This document shows, piece by piece, positions 1 through 7,764 of a DNA stretch of 7,851 bases (position 1 is its first letter; each line of letters opens with the position of its first letter). The DNA is from Frankiaceae bacterium (GTDB taxonomy: Bacteria > Actinomycetota > Actinomycetes > Mycobacteriales > SCTD01). The DNA is taken from the NCBI GenBank assembly GCA_947479995.1, contig CANKBT010000138.1, positions 1-7,851 on the forward strand, written 5' to 3'. Under the pieces are notes generated by a model. It did no database searches and was not told where the DNA came from. It saw only the letters and a program-made list of their open reading frames with translations. Both the position numbers and the translations under genes were made by a program.

Positions 1-237
1 CCTGGCGCGCGACCCGCCGCGGCGGGGCCCCTGCGGCGCCGTGCGTGCCCCAGGCGGGTGTCGACGCGAACAGGCGCGCCCCGCGCGGCCGCGCCCGGTG
101 CTCGGACACGCAGTCCCGCGAGGCCGGGCCCGGGCTCGGCGCGGAAGCGCAGGTGGCGCCGCGCGGTCGCTCAGGACTGCGTGCCCGAGCACCGCGCGGC
201 AGCCGGCAGCGCACGCGCGCCGACCCCGGGAACGGCA
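1..237. other. Left-edge stretch with no supported gene
   Basis: I find no gene here. The plus strand has no stop codon in any frame, so no plus-strand gene can end here. On the minus strand the only candidate starts (for example GTG at 107-109 and 190-192) have no Shine-Dalgarno sequence before them. The stretch lies downstream of the second sigma gene and its terminator hairpin. Its notable content is an inverted repeat with arms at 96-116 and 174-194, listed separately. A gene beginning just beyond the left edge remains possible. Confidence 0.55.
96..194. repeat. 21-bp inverted repeat with 57-bp spacer
   Basis: The left arm (96-116) is the reverse complement of the right arm (174-194) at 20 of 21 positions; the only mismatch is 106 against 184. 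With a 2-nt indel the match extends about six more bases outward on both sides. The 57-bp spacer contains an 18-bp near-perfect palindrome centred on GCCCGGGC (123-140). The pairing is read directly from the sequence. Its role is unknown: it could be a large hairpin behind the terminator, an extragenic palindromic repeat, or two facing copies of a binding site. Confidence 0.8.
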
Positions 238-271
238 GCGGCCGCCGCCCCCCGGGGGGAGCGGCGGCCGC
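238..271 (-). terminator. GC-rich hairpin terminator after second sigma gene
   Basis: Perfect 11-bp arms (238-248 and 261-271, GCGGCCGCCGC and its complement) enclose a 12-nt loop. The hairpin begins 18 nt after the TAA stop at 290. No T-run follows on the minus strand, which is common for actinobacterial intrinsic terminators. Confidence 0.75.
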
Positions 272-289
272 GGAGCCGGGTGCGGGGTC

Positions 290-1750
290 TTACGCGACGA
301 ACTCGCGCAGGGCCTCGGCGCGCCCGCCGGAGCGGAGCTCGGCGAGGGTGTCGCGCTCGATCTGGCGGATGCGCTCGCGGGTCAGGCCCAGGTGGCGGCC
401 GACCTCGTCGAGGGTGCGCGCCCGGCCGTCGTCGAGGCCGAAGCGCATGCGCACGACGGTCGCCGAGCGGGCCGGCAGGCTCGCCAGCACGTCGCCGAGC
501 TGGCCCTGCAGCATCTGCATCTCGACGGCCGCGACGGGGTCGGGGCTGTCGGAGTCGGTGATGAAGTCGCCGAGGACGGCCTCGTCGTCGCCGACCGGGC
601 TCTCCAGCGAGAGGGTGTCGCGGCCGTAGCCGAGGATCTCCTCGACCTTGGCGGCGGTCATCTCCAGCTCCTTGCCGATCTCCTCGGGCAGCGGGTCGCG
701 CCCGAGGCCCTGGGTCAGCTCGCGGCGCACGCGGGTGACCTTGGTGATCAGCTCGGCCATGTGGACGGGCACGCGGATGGTGCGGCCCTGGTCGGCCAGC
801 GCGCGCTGGAGCGCCTGGCGGATCCACCACGTGGCGTAGGTGGAGAACTTGTAGCCCTTGGCGTAGTCGAACTTCTCGACCGCGCGGACCAGGCCGAGGT
901 TGCCCTCCTGCACCAGGTCGAGCAGGTCGAGGCCGCGGCCCTGGTAGCGCTTGGCGAGCGAGACGACGAGGCGCAGGTTGGCCTCGAGCAGGTGGCGCTT
1001 GGCGCGCTCGCCGTCGGCCTCGACCTCGGCGAGGTCGCGGCGCAGGGCGGCGGGCACCTTGGTCTCGCCGTCGCGGTGCTGGCGCAGCTTCTCCGCGGCG
1101 AACAGGCCGGCCTCGATGCGCTTGCTGAGCTCGACCTCCTCGACGGCGGTGAGCAGCGCGACGCGGCCGATCTCGCGCAGGTAGGCCTTGACGAGGTCGA
1201 TGCCGGGCGGCGGCTCGTCGATGGCCAGCGGGGCCTCGGCGGGCGCGGCGGCGGCGGGCGCCTCCTCGTCGTCCTCGGGGACGGCGACGAGCGAGGGGTC
1301 GACCGGCGCCTCGACCGGCGCGGACGCCTCCTCGACGGCCTTCTTGCTGCGCTTGGCGCGCGGCGCGGGCACGGGGGCCTCGGCGAGCGCGGCGGCGAGC
1401 GCCTCGGCGGCGGGCGTGCTGCCGGCGGGGGCCTCGGGGGCGGGGGCGGTGTCGGGCACGGTGACCTCCACGACGGTGCGTCCGGCGGGTCGGGTGGCCT
1501 GCTTCGCCGTCGGACGCGCGGCGGGGCGGGCGGTCTTGGGAGCGGCCTTGCGGCGGCCCCCGTCGCTGCCCGACAGCGCCACGACGCCGGCGTCGGTGAG
1601 GCGGCGCAGGACGCGACCGGCGTCGGCCGGACCGATGCCCGCCTGCTCGAAGGTGGTGCGCAGCTGCTCGAGGGACAGGGCGCCCTCGGTCTGGGCACGC
1701 TCGACCAGCGCGTCGACGATGACGTCGGACTGGCGGGCGGCGGTGGGCAC
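290..1750 (-). CDS. Sigma-70 family sigma factor, second paralogue (SigB/HrdD-like with region 1.1)
   Basis: This 486-residue cytoplasmic sigma factor directs RNA polymerase to promoters. Residues 6-58 resemble region 1.1 of Streptomyces HrdB. A Pro/Ala/Lys-rich linker follows (about 62-180), then regions 1.2 and 2 (about 184-325) with the YATWWIRQ signature near 304-312, region 3 (about 326-400) and region 4 (about 415-475) with the LTRERIRQIE helix at 456-465. The C-terminus (IERD, then GGRAEALRE) resembles mycobacterial SigB rather than SigA, which ends LRHPSRSQ..LRDYLD. Gln315 replaces the Thr equivalent to E. coli sigma70 T440. The start is GTG at 1748-1750, set by an AGGAG 6 nt upstream. 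The frame stays open to 2023, but ATGs further upstream lie in or before the putative promoter at 1969-1994. That SigR/SigH-type promoter suggests induction by thiol-oxidative stress. It is probably a group 2 sigma; whether it is essential cannot be told from sequence. Confidence 0.93.
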   Translation of the reverse strand: MPTAARQSDVIVDALVERAQTEGALSLEQLRTTFEQAGIGPADAGRVLRRLTDAGVVALSGSDGGRRKAAPKTARPAARPTAKQATRPAGRTVVEVTVPDTAPAPEAPAGSTPAAEALAAALAEAPVPAPRAKRSKKAVEEASAPVEAPVDPSLVAVPEDDEEAPAAAAPAEAPLAIDEPPPGIDLVKAYLREIGRVALLTAVEEVELSKRIEAGLFAAEKLRQHRDGETKVPAALRRDLAEVEADGERAKRHLLEANLRLVVSLAKRYQGRGLDLLDLVQEGNLGLVRAVEKFDYAKGYKFSTYATWWIRQALQRALADQGRTIRVPVHMAELITKVTRVRRELTQGLGRDPLPEEIGKELEMTAAKVEEILGYGRDTLSLESPVGDDEAVLGDFITDSDSPDPVAAVEMQMLQGQLGDVLASLPARSATVVRMRFGLDDGRARTLDEVGRHLGLTRERIRQIERDTLAELRSGGRAEALREFVA

Positions 1751-1756
1751 GGCGTT

Positions 1757-1761
1757 CTCCT
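1757..1761 (-). promoter_or_regulatory. Ribosome binding site fixing the sigma GTG start
   Basis: AGGAG on the minus strand sits 6 nt before GTG at 1748-1750. This is the only well-placed Shine-Dalgarno sequence in the open frame, and it decides the start over in-frame ATGs up to 270 nt upstream. Confidence 0.85.
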
Positions 1762-1780
1762 GCGGTCTGGTGCGGCGGGG

Positions 1781-1870
1781 TGAGGGGGCGTACGAGGTCG
1801 TGCGGGGTCGTGCGGGGTGGCGTGCGCGGGGGCGTGCCGGGGTGGTGCGGTCGTGCGGGGGGTGGGCCGG
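1781..1870 (-). other. C-rich, G-poor 5' leader with short repeats
   Basis: This lies in the untranslated leader between the SigR-type promoter and the sigma GTG start. As RNA (minus strand) these 90 nt hold 56 C and only 17 G, counted by hand. The plus-strand 11-mer GTCGTGCGGGG occurs at 1797-1807, 1807-1817 and 1850-1860. I see no open reading frame with a ribosome binding site and no strong hairpin. A C>G, weakly structured leader is the type of sequence Rho factor can load on, but that role is only inference. The rest of the 1751-2074 gap holds the ribosome binding site and the promoter. Confidence 0.55.
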
Positions 1871-1968
1871 GGCGTCCACGCCGCGCGGCAGCGCAGCGGA
1901 GCCGGCCGTCGGAGACGGCGGTGGTCGTCTCGGGGGAGCGCGGAGGGCGTGCGCTCTCAGGTGCTCTG

Positions 1969-1994
1969 AACGTGTCATGGCGGCGCGGTGTTCC
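1969..1994 (-). promoter_or_regulatory. SigR/SigH-type ECF promoter for the second sigma gene
   Basis: On the minus strand GGAAC (1990-1994) is followed after exactly 18 nt by GTT (1969-1971). This matches the GGAAY-N18-GTT consensus of SigR (Streptomyces) and SigH (mycobacteria), which respond to thiol-oxidative stress. Transcription would start near 1960 and give a leader of about 210 nt. Known family members, Streptomyces hrdD and mycobacterial sigB, are targets of these ECF factors, which makes the site plausible. The pattern is short, so a chance match is not excluded. Confidence 0.65.
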
Positions 1995-2074
1995 GCACCC
2001 TCCCCCCGGGTGAACTCCCTCACACGTCGGGAAAGGGCGCGTGCCCGATGGGGGGAGGCCGCGTGTCGCCCGTC

Positions 2075-2419
2075 TCAGGCCCAGCCGAGCTCGTGCAGCC
2101 GGTCGTCGTCGATGCCGACGTGGTGGGCGAACTCGTGCACCACCGTCACGCCGATCTCCTCGACGAGGTGGTCGCGGTCCTCGGCCAGCAGGCACAGCGG
2201 GATCCGGTACAGCGAGATCCGGTCGGGCAGCGCGCCGGCGTAGACCTCGCGCTCGGTGAGCGGCACGCCCTCGTAGAGCCCGAGCAGGTCGGGCTCGTCG
2301 GGGTGCTCGTCCTCGACCACCACGACGACGTTGGCGAAGCGCGCGACCAGCTCCGGCGGCAGCGCGTCGAGCGCGTCCGCGACGAGGCCCTCGAACTCCG
2401 CCGGCGAGACCGGCTGCAC
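2075..2419 (-). CDS. Zincin-like metallopeptidase family protein (PF06262-like)
   Basis: This small 114-residue protein has the zinc motif HExxHxxGxxD: His95, Glu96, His99, Gly102 and Asp105 within HEFAHHVGIDDD. The two His and Asp105 would bind the metal and Glu96 would act as general base. Size, motif and the closing LHELGW segment match the family annotated as metallopeptidase family protein or zincin-like (formerly DUF1025). I see no signal peptide or membrane segment, so it should be cytoplasmic. It starts with GTG at 2417-2419, only 12 bp after the sigA-like stop, behind a weak GGGGCGG ribosome binding site. Co-transcription and translational coupling with the sigma gene are likely. The substrate is unknown. 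No strong terminator is visible after the stop. Confidence 0.88.
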   Translation of the reverse strand: MQPVSPAEFEGLVADALDALPPELVARFANVVVVVEDEHPDEPDLLGLYEGVPLTEREVYAGALPDRISLYRIPLCLLAEDRDHLVEEIGVTVVHEFAHHVGIDDDRLHELGWA

Positions 2420-2431
2420 CGGCGGCCGCCC

Positions 2432-3772
2432 CTAGTCGAGGTAGTCGCGCAGCTTCTGCGACCGCGAGGGGTGGCGCAGCTTGCTCAGCGTCTTGGACTC
2501 GATCTGCCGGATGCGCTCGCGCGTCAGGCCGAACTCGCGCCCGATCTCGTCGAGGGTGCGCGGCTGGCCGTCGACCAGGCCGAAGCGCATCTTCACGACC
2601 GCGGCCTCGCGGTCGGTCAGGGTGCGCAGCACCTCGCCGAGCTGCTCCTGCATGAGCCCGTACGAGACGACCTCGGCGGCGATCGGGGCGTCCGCGTCCT
2701 CGATGAAGTCGCCGAGGCTGGAGTCCTGGTCGTCGCCGATGGTGGTCTCGAGGCTGACCGGCTCGCGGGCGTAGCCCTGGATCTCGACGACCTTCTCGGG
2801 CGTCATGTCGAGCTCCTTGGCGAGCTCCTCCGGGGTGGGCTCGCGGCCCAGCTCCTGGAGCATCTCGCGCTGCACGCGGGTGAGCTTGTTGATCTGCTCG
2901 ACCATGTGCACCGGGATGCGGATGGTGCGCGCCTGGTCGGCCATGGCGCGGGTGATGGCCTGGCGGATCCACCACGTGGCGTACGTCGAGAACTTGTAGC
3001 CCTTGGTGTAGTCGAACTTCTCGACCGCGCGGATCAGCCCGAGGTTGCCCTCCTGGATGAGGTCGAGGAAGAGCATGCCGCGGCCGAGGTAGCGCTTGGC
3101 GATCGAGACGACCAGGCGCAGGTTGGCCTCGAGCAGGTGGCGCTTGGCCTTGCCGCCGTCGACGACGAGCCACTCGAGGTCGCGCTTGAGCGCGGCCGAG
3201 AGCTTGGGCGCCTCGCCCTCGGCGGCCTGGCGGATCTTCTCGGCGGCGAACAGGCCGGCCTCGATGCGCTGCGCGAGCTCGACCTCGAGCTCCGCGGTGA
3301 GCAGCGGGACCTTGCCGATCTCCTTGAGGTAGGCGCGCACCAGGTCGGTGCTGATGCCGACCTCGCCCTCGGCGGCGAGCGGCTTCTTCTCCGCCTCGTC
3401 GTCGTCCTCGTCGTCGGTGGCGGCCTTGGGCGCGCCGTCCTCGTCGTCGTCCTCGTCGTCGTCGGCGACCGCGGAGCCGGGGGCGCCGCCGGGCACCGCG
3501 CCGGGGACGGTGGCGTCGGAGCCGGTGACCGCGGCGGCGAGCGCCGGGTCGGCAGCGGCGACGACGGCCTGGTCGACGGCGTCGGTCGGGTCGCCGGCGG
3601 GCTCGGCGGCCAGGTCGGCGGCCGACGGCTCGTCGGCGTCGACGGGCGCGGGGGCCGCCGCGACGGCCTTGGCGGCGCGCTTGCGGGCGGGGGCCTTCGC
3701 GGGAGCGGGGGCGGTGCCGTCGGCGGCGGGGGCCGGGTCGACGGTCGCTCGGGCGGTGCGGGGCGGGGTCAC
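2432..3772 (-). CDS. sigA: Principal-type RNA polymerase sigma factor SigA/HrdB
   Basis: This 446-residue sigma-70 factor probably drives housekeeping transcription. The N-terminal 137 residues are Ala/Pro/Lys-rich and then strongly acidic, with Asp/Glu runs at 104-112 and 120-128. Regions 1.2 and 2 follow (about 142-285), with GYKFSTYATWWIRQAITRAM at 258-277 including Gln271 and Thr274 for -10 recognition. Region 3 is about 286-365 and region 4 about 378-440, with LTRERIRQIE at 416-425. The end, LRHPSRSQKLRDYLD, is the hallmark of HrdB/SigA. Unlike Streptomyces HrdB, I find no region 1.1 at the N-terminus. The start is GTG at 3770-3772 with AAGGA 6 nt before it. The metallopeptidase gene lies 12 bp downstream and a paralogous sigma gene follows. 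High identity to HrdB in regions 2 to 4 makes the family assignment certain; principal status is inferred. Confidence 0.96.
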   Translation of the reverse strand: MTPPRTARATVDPAPAADGTAPAPAKAPARKRAAKAVAAAPAPVDADEPSAADLAAEPAGDPTDAVDQAVVAAADPALAAAVTGSDATVPGAVPGGAPGSAVADDDEDDDEDGAPKAATDDEDDDEAEKKPLAAEGEVGISTDLVRAYLKEIGKVPLLTAELEVELAQRIEAGLFAAEKIRQAAEGEAPKLSAALKRDLEWLVVDGGKAKRHLLEANLRLVVSIAKRYLGRGMLFLDLIQEGNLGLIRAVEKFDYTKGYKFSTYATWWIRQAITRAMADQARTIRIPVHMVEQINKLTRVQREMLQELGREPTPEELAKELDMTPEKVVEIQGYAREPVSLETTIGDDQDSSLGDFIEDADAPIAAEVVSYGLMQEQLGEVLRTLTDREAAVVKMRFGLVDGQPRTLDEIGREFGLTRERIRQIESKTLSKLRHPSRSQKLRDYLD

Positions 3773-3778
3773 ACGAGG

Positions 3779-3783
3779 TCCTT
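3779..3783 (-). promoter_or_regulatory. Ribosome binding site of sigA
   Basis: AAGGA on the minus strand is 6 nt from the GTG at 3770-3772 and supports that start, and so a protein without region 1.1. The surrounding untranslated region (3773-3939) shows nothing else distinct apart from a 10-bp direct repeat, GGGTGCAGGG, at 3789-3798 and 3825-3834. Confidence 0.75.
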
Positions 3784-3939
3784 CGTCAGGGTGCAGGGCC
3801 GGTGCTGTGCGCGGGGTCCGCTCCGGGTGCAGGGGGCGTCCCGCGCCCCTCCCGTCCGGCCGGGTCCGCGCTCGTGTCTGACGGCCCTCGCGGGGCGGGC
3901 ACGGGCGCGGCCACCCGTTCCAGCGGTGGGCACGTGACC

Positions 3940-3969
3940 AGTATCGCCCTTCCCGGGCCCGGCTGTCGC
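3940..3969 (-). promoter_or_regulatory. Possible sigA promoter
   Basis: On the minus strand a -10-like GATACT (3940-3945) follows a -35-like GCGACA (3964-3969) after 18 bp. Each hexamer matches 4 of 6 positions of the housekeeping consensus. It is the best candidate in the 243-bp gap before sigA and would give a leader of about 160 nt. Its -35 lies inside the inner stem of the acnA terminator hairpin, which weakens the case or implies a terminator and promoter sharing bases. Confidence 0.35.
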
Positions 3970-3999
3970 CTGGCGCGGCGACGGCGGGCCCGGGAGGGC
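3946..3999 (-). terminator. Nested hairpin terminator after acnA
   Basis: The outer arms (3946-3961 and 3985-3999) pair over 15 bp with one bulged base. The loop contains a second perfect 6-bp stem (GTCGCC 3965-3970 with GGCGAC 3977-3982). The structure begins 16 nt past the acnA TAG stop at 4016. It has no T-run. Its size and position make a transcription end or an mRNA 3'-stabilising structure likely. Confidence 0.75.
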
Positions 4000-4015
4000 G
4001 TACGGGGCGGTCAGG

Positions 4016-6838
<2,823 letters not shown>

Positions 6839-6846
6839 CTGCGCTG

Positions 6847-6852
6847 CCTCCT
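6847..6852 (-). promoter_or_regulatory. Strong ribosome binding site of acnA
   Basis: A complete AGGAGG on the minus strand lies 8 nt before the acnA ATG. It gives efficient independent initiation on an acnR-acnA transcript, in contrast to acnR, which has no Shine-Dalgarno sequence. Confidence 0.85.
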
Positions 6853-6878
6853 GGCTGCTGTGCGGGATCGGGTGGACG

Positions 6879-7451
6879 TTACGGGGCGCGCCGGGGACGT
6901 GCGCGGACGGCGTCCTCGACGAGGTCGAGGACGCCCTCGAGGTGCGTGCTGGGCATGCCCGCGGCGAGCGAGCTCACGAGCCCGTCGAGGGCCAGGCGCA
7001 GGAAGTCGCCGAGCAGCTCGACCGGCACGTCGTCGCGCACGACGCCGGCCTCGCGCTGCCGGGTGAGGCGCGTGGCCGTGGCCTCGCGGACGCGGTCCTG
7101 GTGGCGGGCCCACCGCGCGGCGAAGTCCGGATCGGTGCGCAGCCGGCGGCGGACCTCGAGCTGCACGCCCAGCCAGCCGGCGTCCTTGCCGGCCAGCTCG
7201 CGCATGACCTGCACGAGCCCGTCGCGCTCGACGACGGCGGCGGTGCGCTCGGCGTCGTCCTCGGCCAGCGCGAGGAACAGCGCCTGCTTGTCGCGGAAGT
7301 GGTGGAAGATCGCGCCGCGCGACAGGCCGGTCTCGGCCTCCAGCACCTTGACGGTGGCGCCCTCGTAGCCGTGCCGGGCGAAGGCGCGCCGCGCGCCGTC
7401 CAGCACGCGGGCGCGGGTCGCCGCGGTGCGCTCGTCCGCGGCCGTCGTCAT
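6879..7451 (-). CDS. acnR: TetR-family aconitase repressor AcnR
   Basis: This 190-residue DNA-binding repressor has an N-terminal TetR helix-turn-helix at about 13-58, with HGYEGATVKVLEAETGLSRG at 27-46 followed by AIFHHFRDKQALFLALAEDD. The closely similar HGYEGATV, SRGAIFHHF.DK..LFLALA and RLRTDP.F segments, plus the length (corynebacterial AcnR is about 188 residues), point to AcnR, which represses acn and, as I recall, binds a citrate-magnesium complex. The C-terminal ligand domain is helical. I chose ATG at 7449-7451: it lies 7 nt after a -10 box, which suggests a leaderless mRNA. An in-frame ATG at 7461-7463 would add four residues but overlaps that -10 box and also lacks a ribosome binding site. 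acnA follows 40 bp downstream. In Corynebacterium and Mycobacterium acnR lies after acn; here it lies before. Confidence 0.92.
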   Translation of the reverse strand: MTTAADERTAATRARVLDGARRAFARHGYEGATVKVLEAETGLSRGAIFHHFRDKQALFLALAEDDAERTAAVVERDGLVQVMRELAGKDAGWLGVQLEVRRRLRTDPDFAARWARHQDRVREATATRLTRQREAGVVRDDVPVELLGDFLRLALDGLVSSLAAGMPSTHLEGVLDLVEDAVRARPRRAP

Positions 7452-7458
7452 CCCGGCC

Positions 7459-7464
7459 AGCATA
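7459..7464 (-). promoter_or_regulatory. -10 box of the acnR-acnA promoter
   Basis: TATGCT on the minus strand fits TANNNT. Seven nt separate it from the A of the ATG at 7451, the spacing expected when transcription starts at the start codon. No convincing -35 is seen at the right distance; the best 17-bp choice, CGTCCA, is poor. Confidence 0.55.
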
Positions 7465-7480
7465 CCGTACGTCCGTACTG
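7465..7480. promoter_or_regulatory. AcnR operator
   Basis: CCGTAC-gtcc-GTACTG matches the corynebacterial AcnR motif CAGNACnnnCGTACTG at every fixed position except one (C for A at position 2). It abuts the -10 box and fills the space upstream of it, so a bound dimer would block RNA polymerase. It is embedded in a longer dyad with 6-bp arms CCAGCA (7457-7462) and TGCTGG (7479-7484), whose centre is offset by 2 bp. Confidence 0.8.
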
Positions 7481-7496
7481 CTGGACGGGCCCAGCG

Positions 7497-7709
7497 CTAG
7501 GTGCGGGCGGCGGCCCGGTCGCGCTGCACCGGCAGCTCAAGGACGCCGTCGCCCTCGAGCAGGACCGCGCCGTTGCACAGCAGCGCGTAGCCGCAGTCCT
7601 CGAGGTGGTTGGCCACCATGCGGGCCGCGGCCGCGTCGCGGGCGTCGGCCGGGGGGCAGGCGGGGGTGTGGGGGCAGGCGTGCTGCGGGGCGGTGCTGGC
7701 GTCGTGCAT
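7497..7709 (-). CDS. Small DUF5999-like protein
   Basis: This 70-residue protein of unknown function has a pattern (CPHTPACPPAD near 12-22, then a helix ending ..VANHLEDCGYALLCNG at 32-47, then VLLEGDG) that matches small actinobacterial proteins I recall as DUF5999. Cys12, Cys18, Cys39 and Cys45, with His10, His14 and His35, could hold a metal or form disulfides. There is no signal peptide or membrane segment. The start is ATG at 7707-7709 with GGAG 7 nt upstream; the frame stays open upstream to the window edge, but no start with a ribosome binding site lies there. It sits 55 bp after a gene tail and 45 bp before the acnR ATG, on the same strand. Read-through into acnR is possible because only a weak 5-bp hairpin lies between them. 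The family call is from memory of the conserved motif. Confidence 0.8.
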   Translation of the reverse strand: MHDASTAPQHACPHTPACPPADARDAAAARMVANHLEDCGYALLCNGAVLLEGDGVLELPVQRDRAAART

Positions 7710-7716
7710 CGGTGCG

Positions 7717-7720
7717 CTCC
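7717..7720 (-). promoter_or_regulatory. Ribosome binding site of the DUF5999-like gene
   Basis: GGAG on the minus strand lies 7 nt before ATG 7707-7709. It decides for the 70-residue protein over an in-frame GTG at 7770-7772, which lacks a Shine-Dalgarno sequence. Confidence 0.7.
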
Positions 7721-7764
7721 AGGCTTGACCGGTCGTCCGTGCCGGTCCTCGTGACGTACCAGTG

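Noticed and set aside
41..1783. Long plus-strand open frame of 580 codons opposite the second sigma gene
   Set aside because: It mirrors the sigma gene in antisense, has repetitive Leu/Ala/Gly/Asp composition, no ribosome binding site and no recognisable domain. Such frames are expected at this GC content.
290..2023. Longer 577-residue version of the second sigma
   Set aside because: The extra N-terminus is Arg/Pro-rich, has no ribosome binding site and overlaps the SigR-type promoter. The GTG at 1750 has AGGAG at ideal distance and begins directly before region 1.1.
2022..2066. ACACG/CGTGT pairing as terminator after the metallopeptidase gene
   Set aside because: Five base pairs across a 35-nt loop is too weak to support.
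171..3173. 1000-codon minus-strand open frame crossing both sigma genes and the metallopeptidase
   Set aside because: Arg/Pro-rich out-of-frame translation of three well-supported genes; no family match.
3886..3922. GGAAC on the minus strand (plus 3918-3922) as a SigR-type promoter for sigA
   Set aside because: No GTT occurs 17-19 nt downstream.
7480..7495. Hairpin GCTGG/CCAGC between the DUF5999-like gene and acnR as a terminator
   Set aside because: Only 5 bp of stem, no T-run, and it overlaps the operator by one base.
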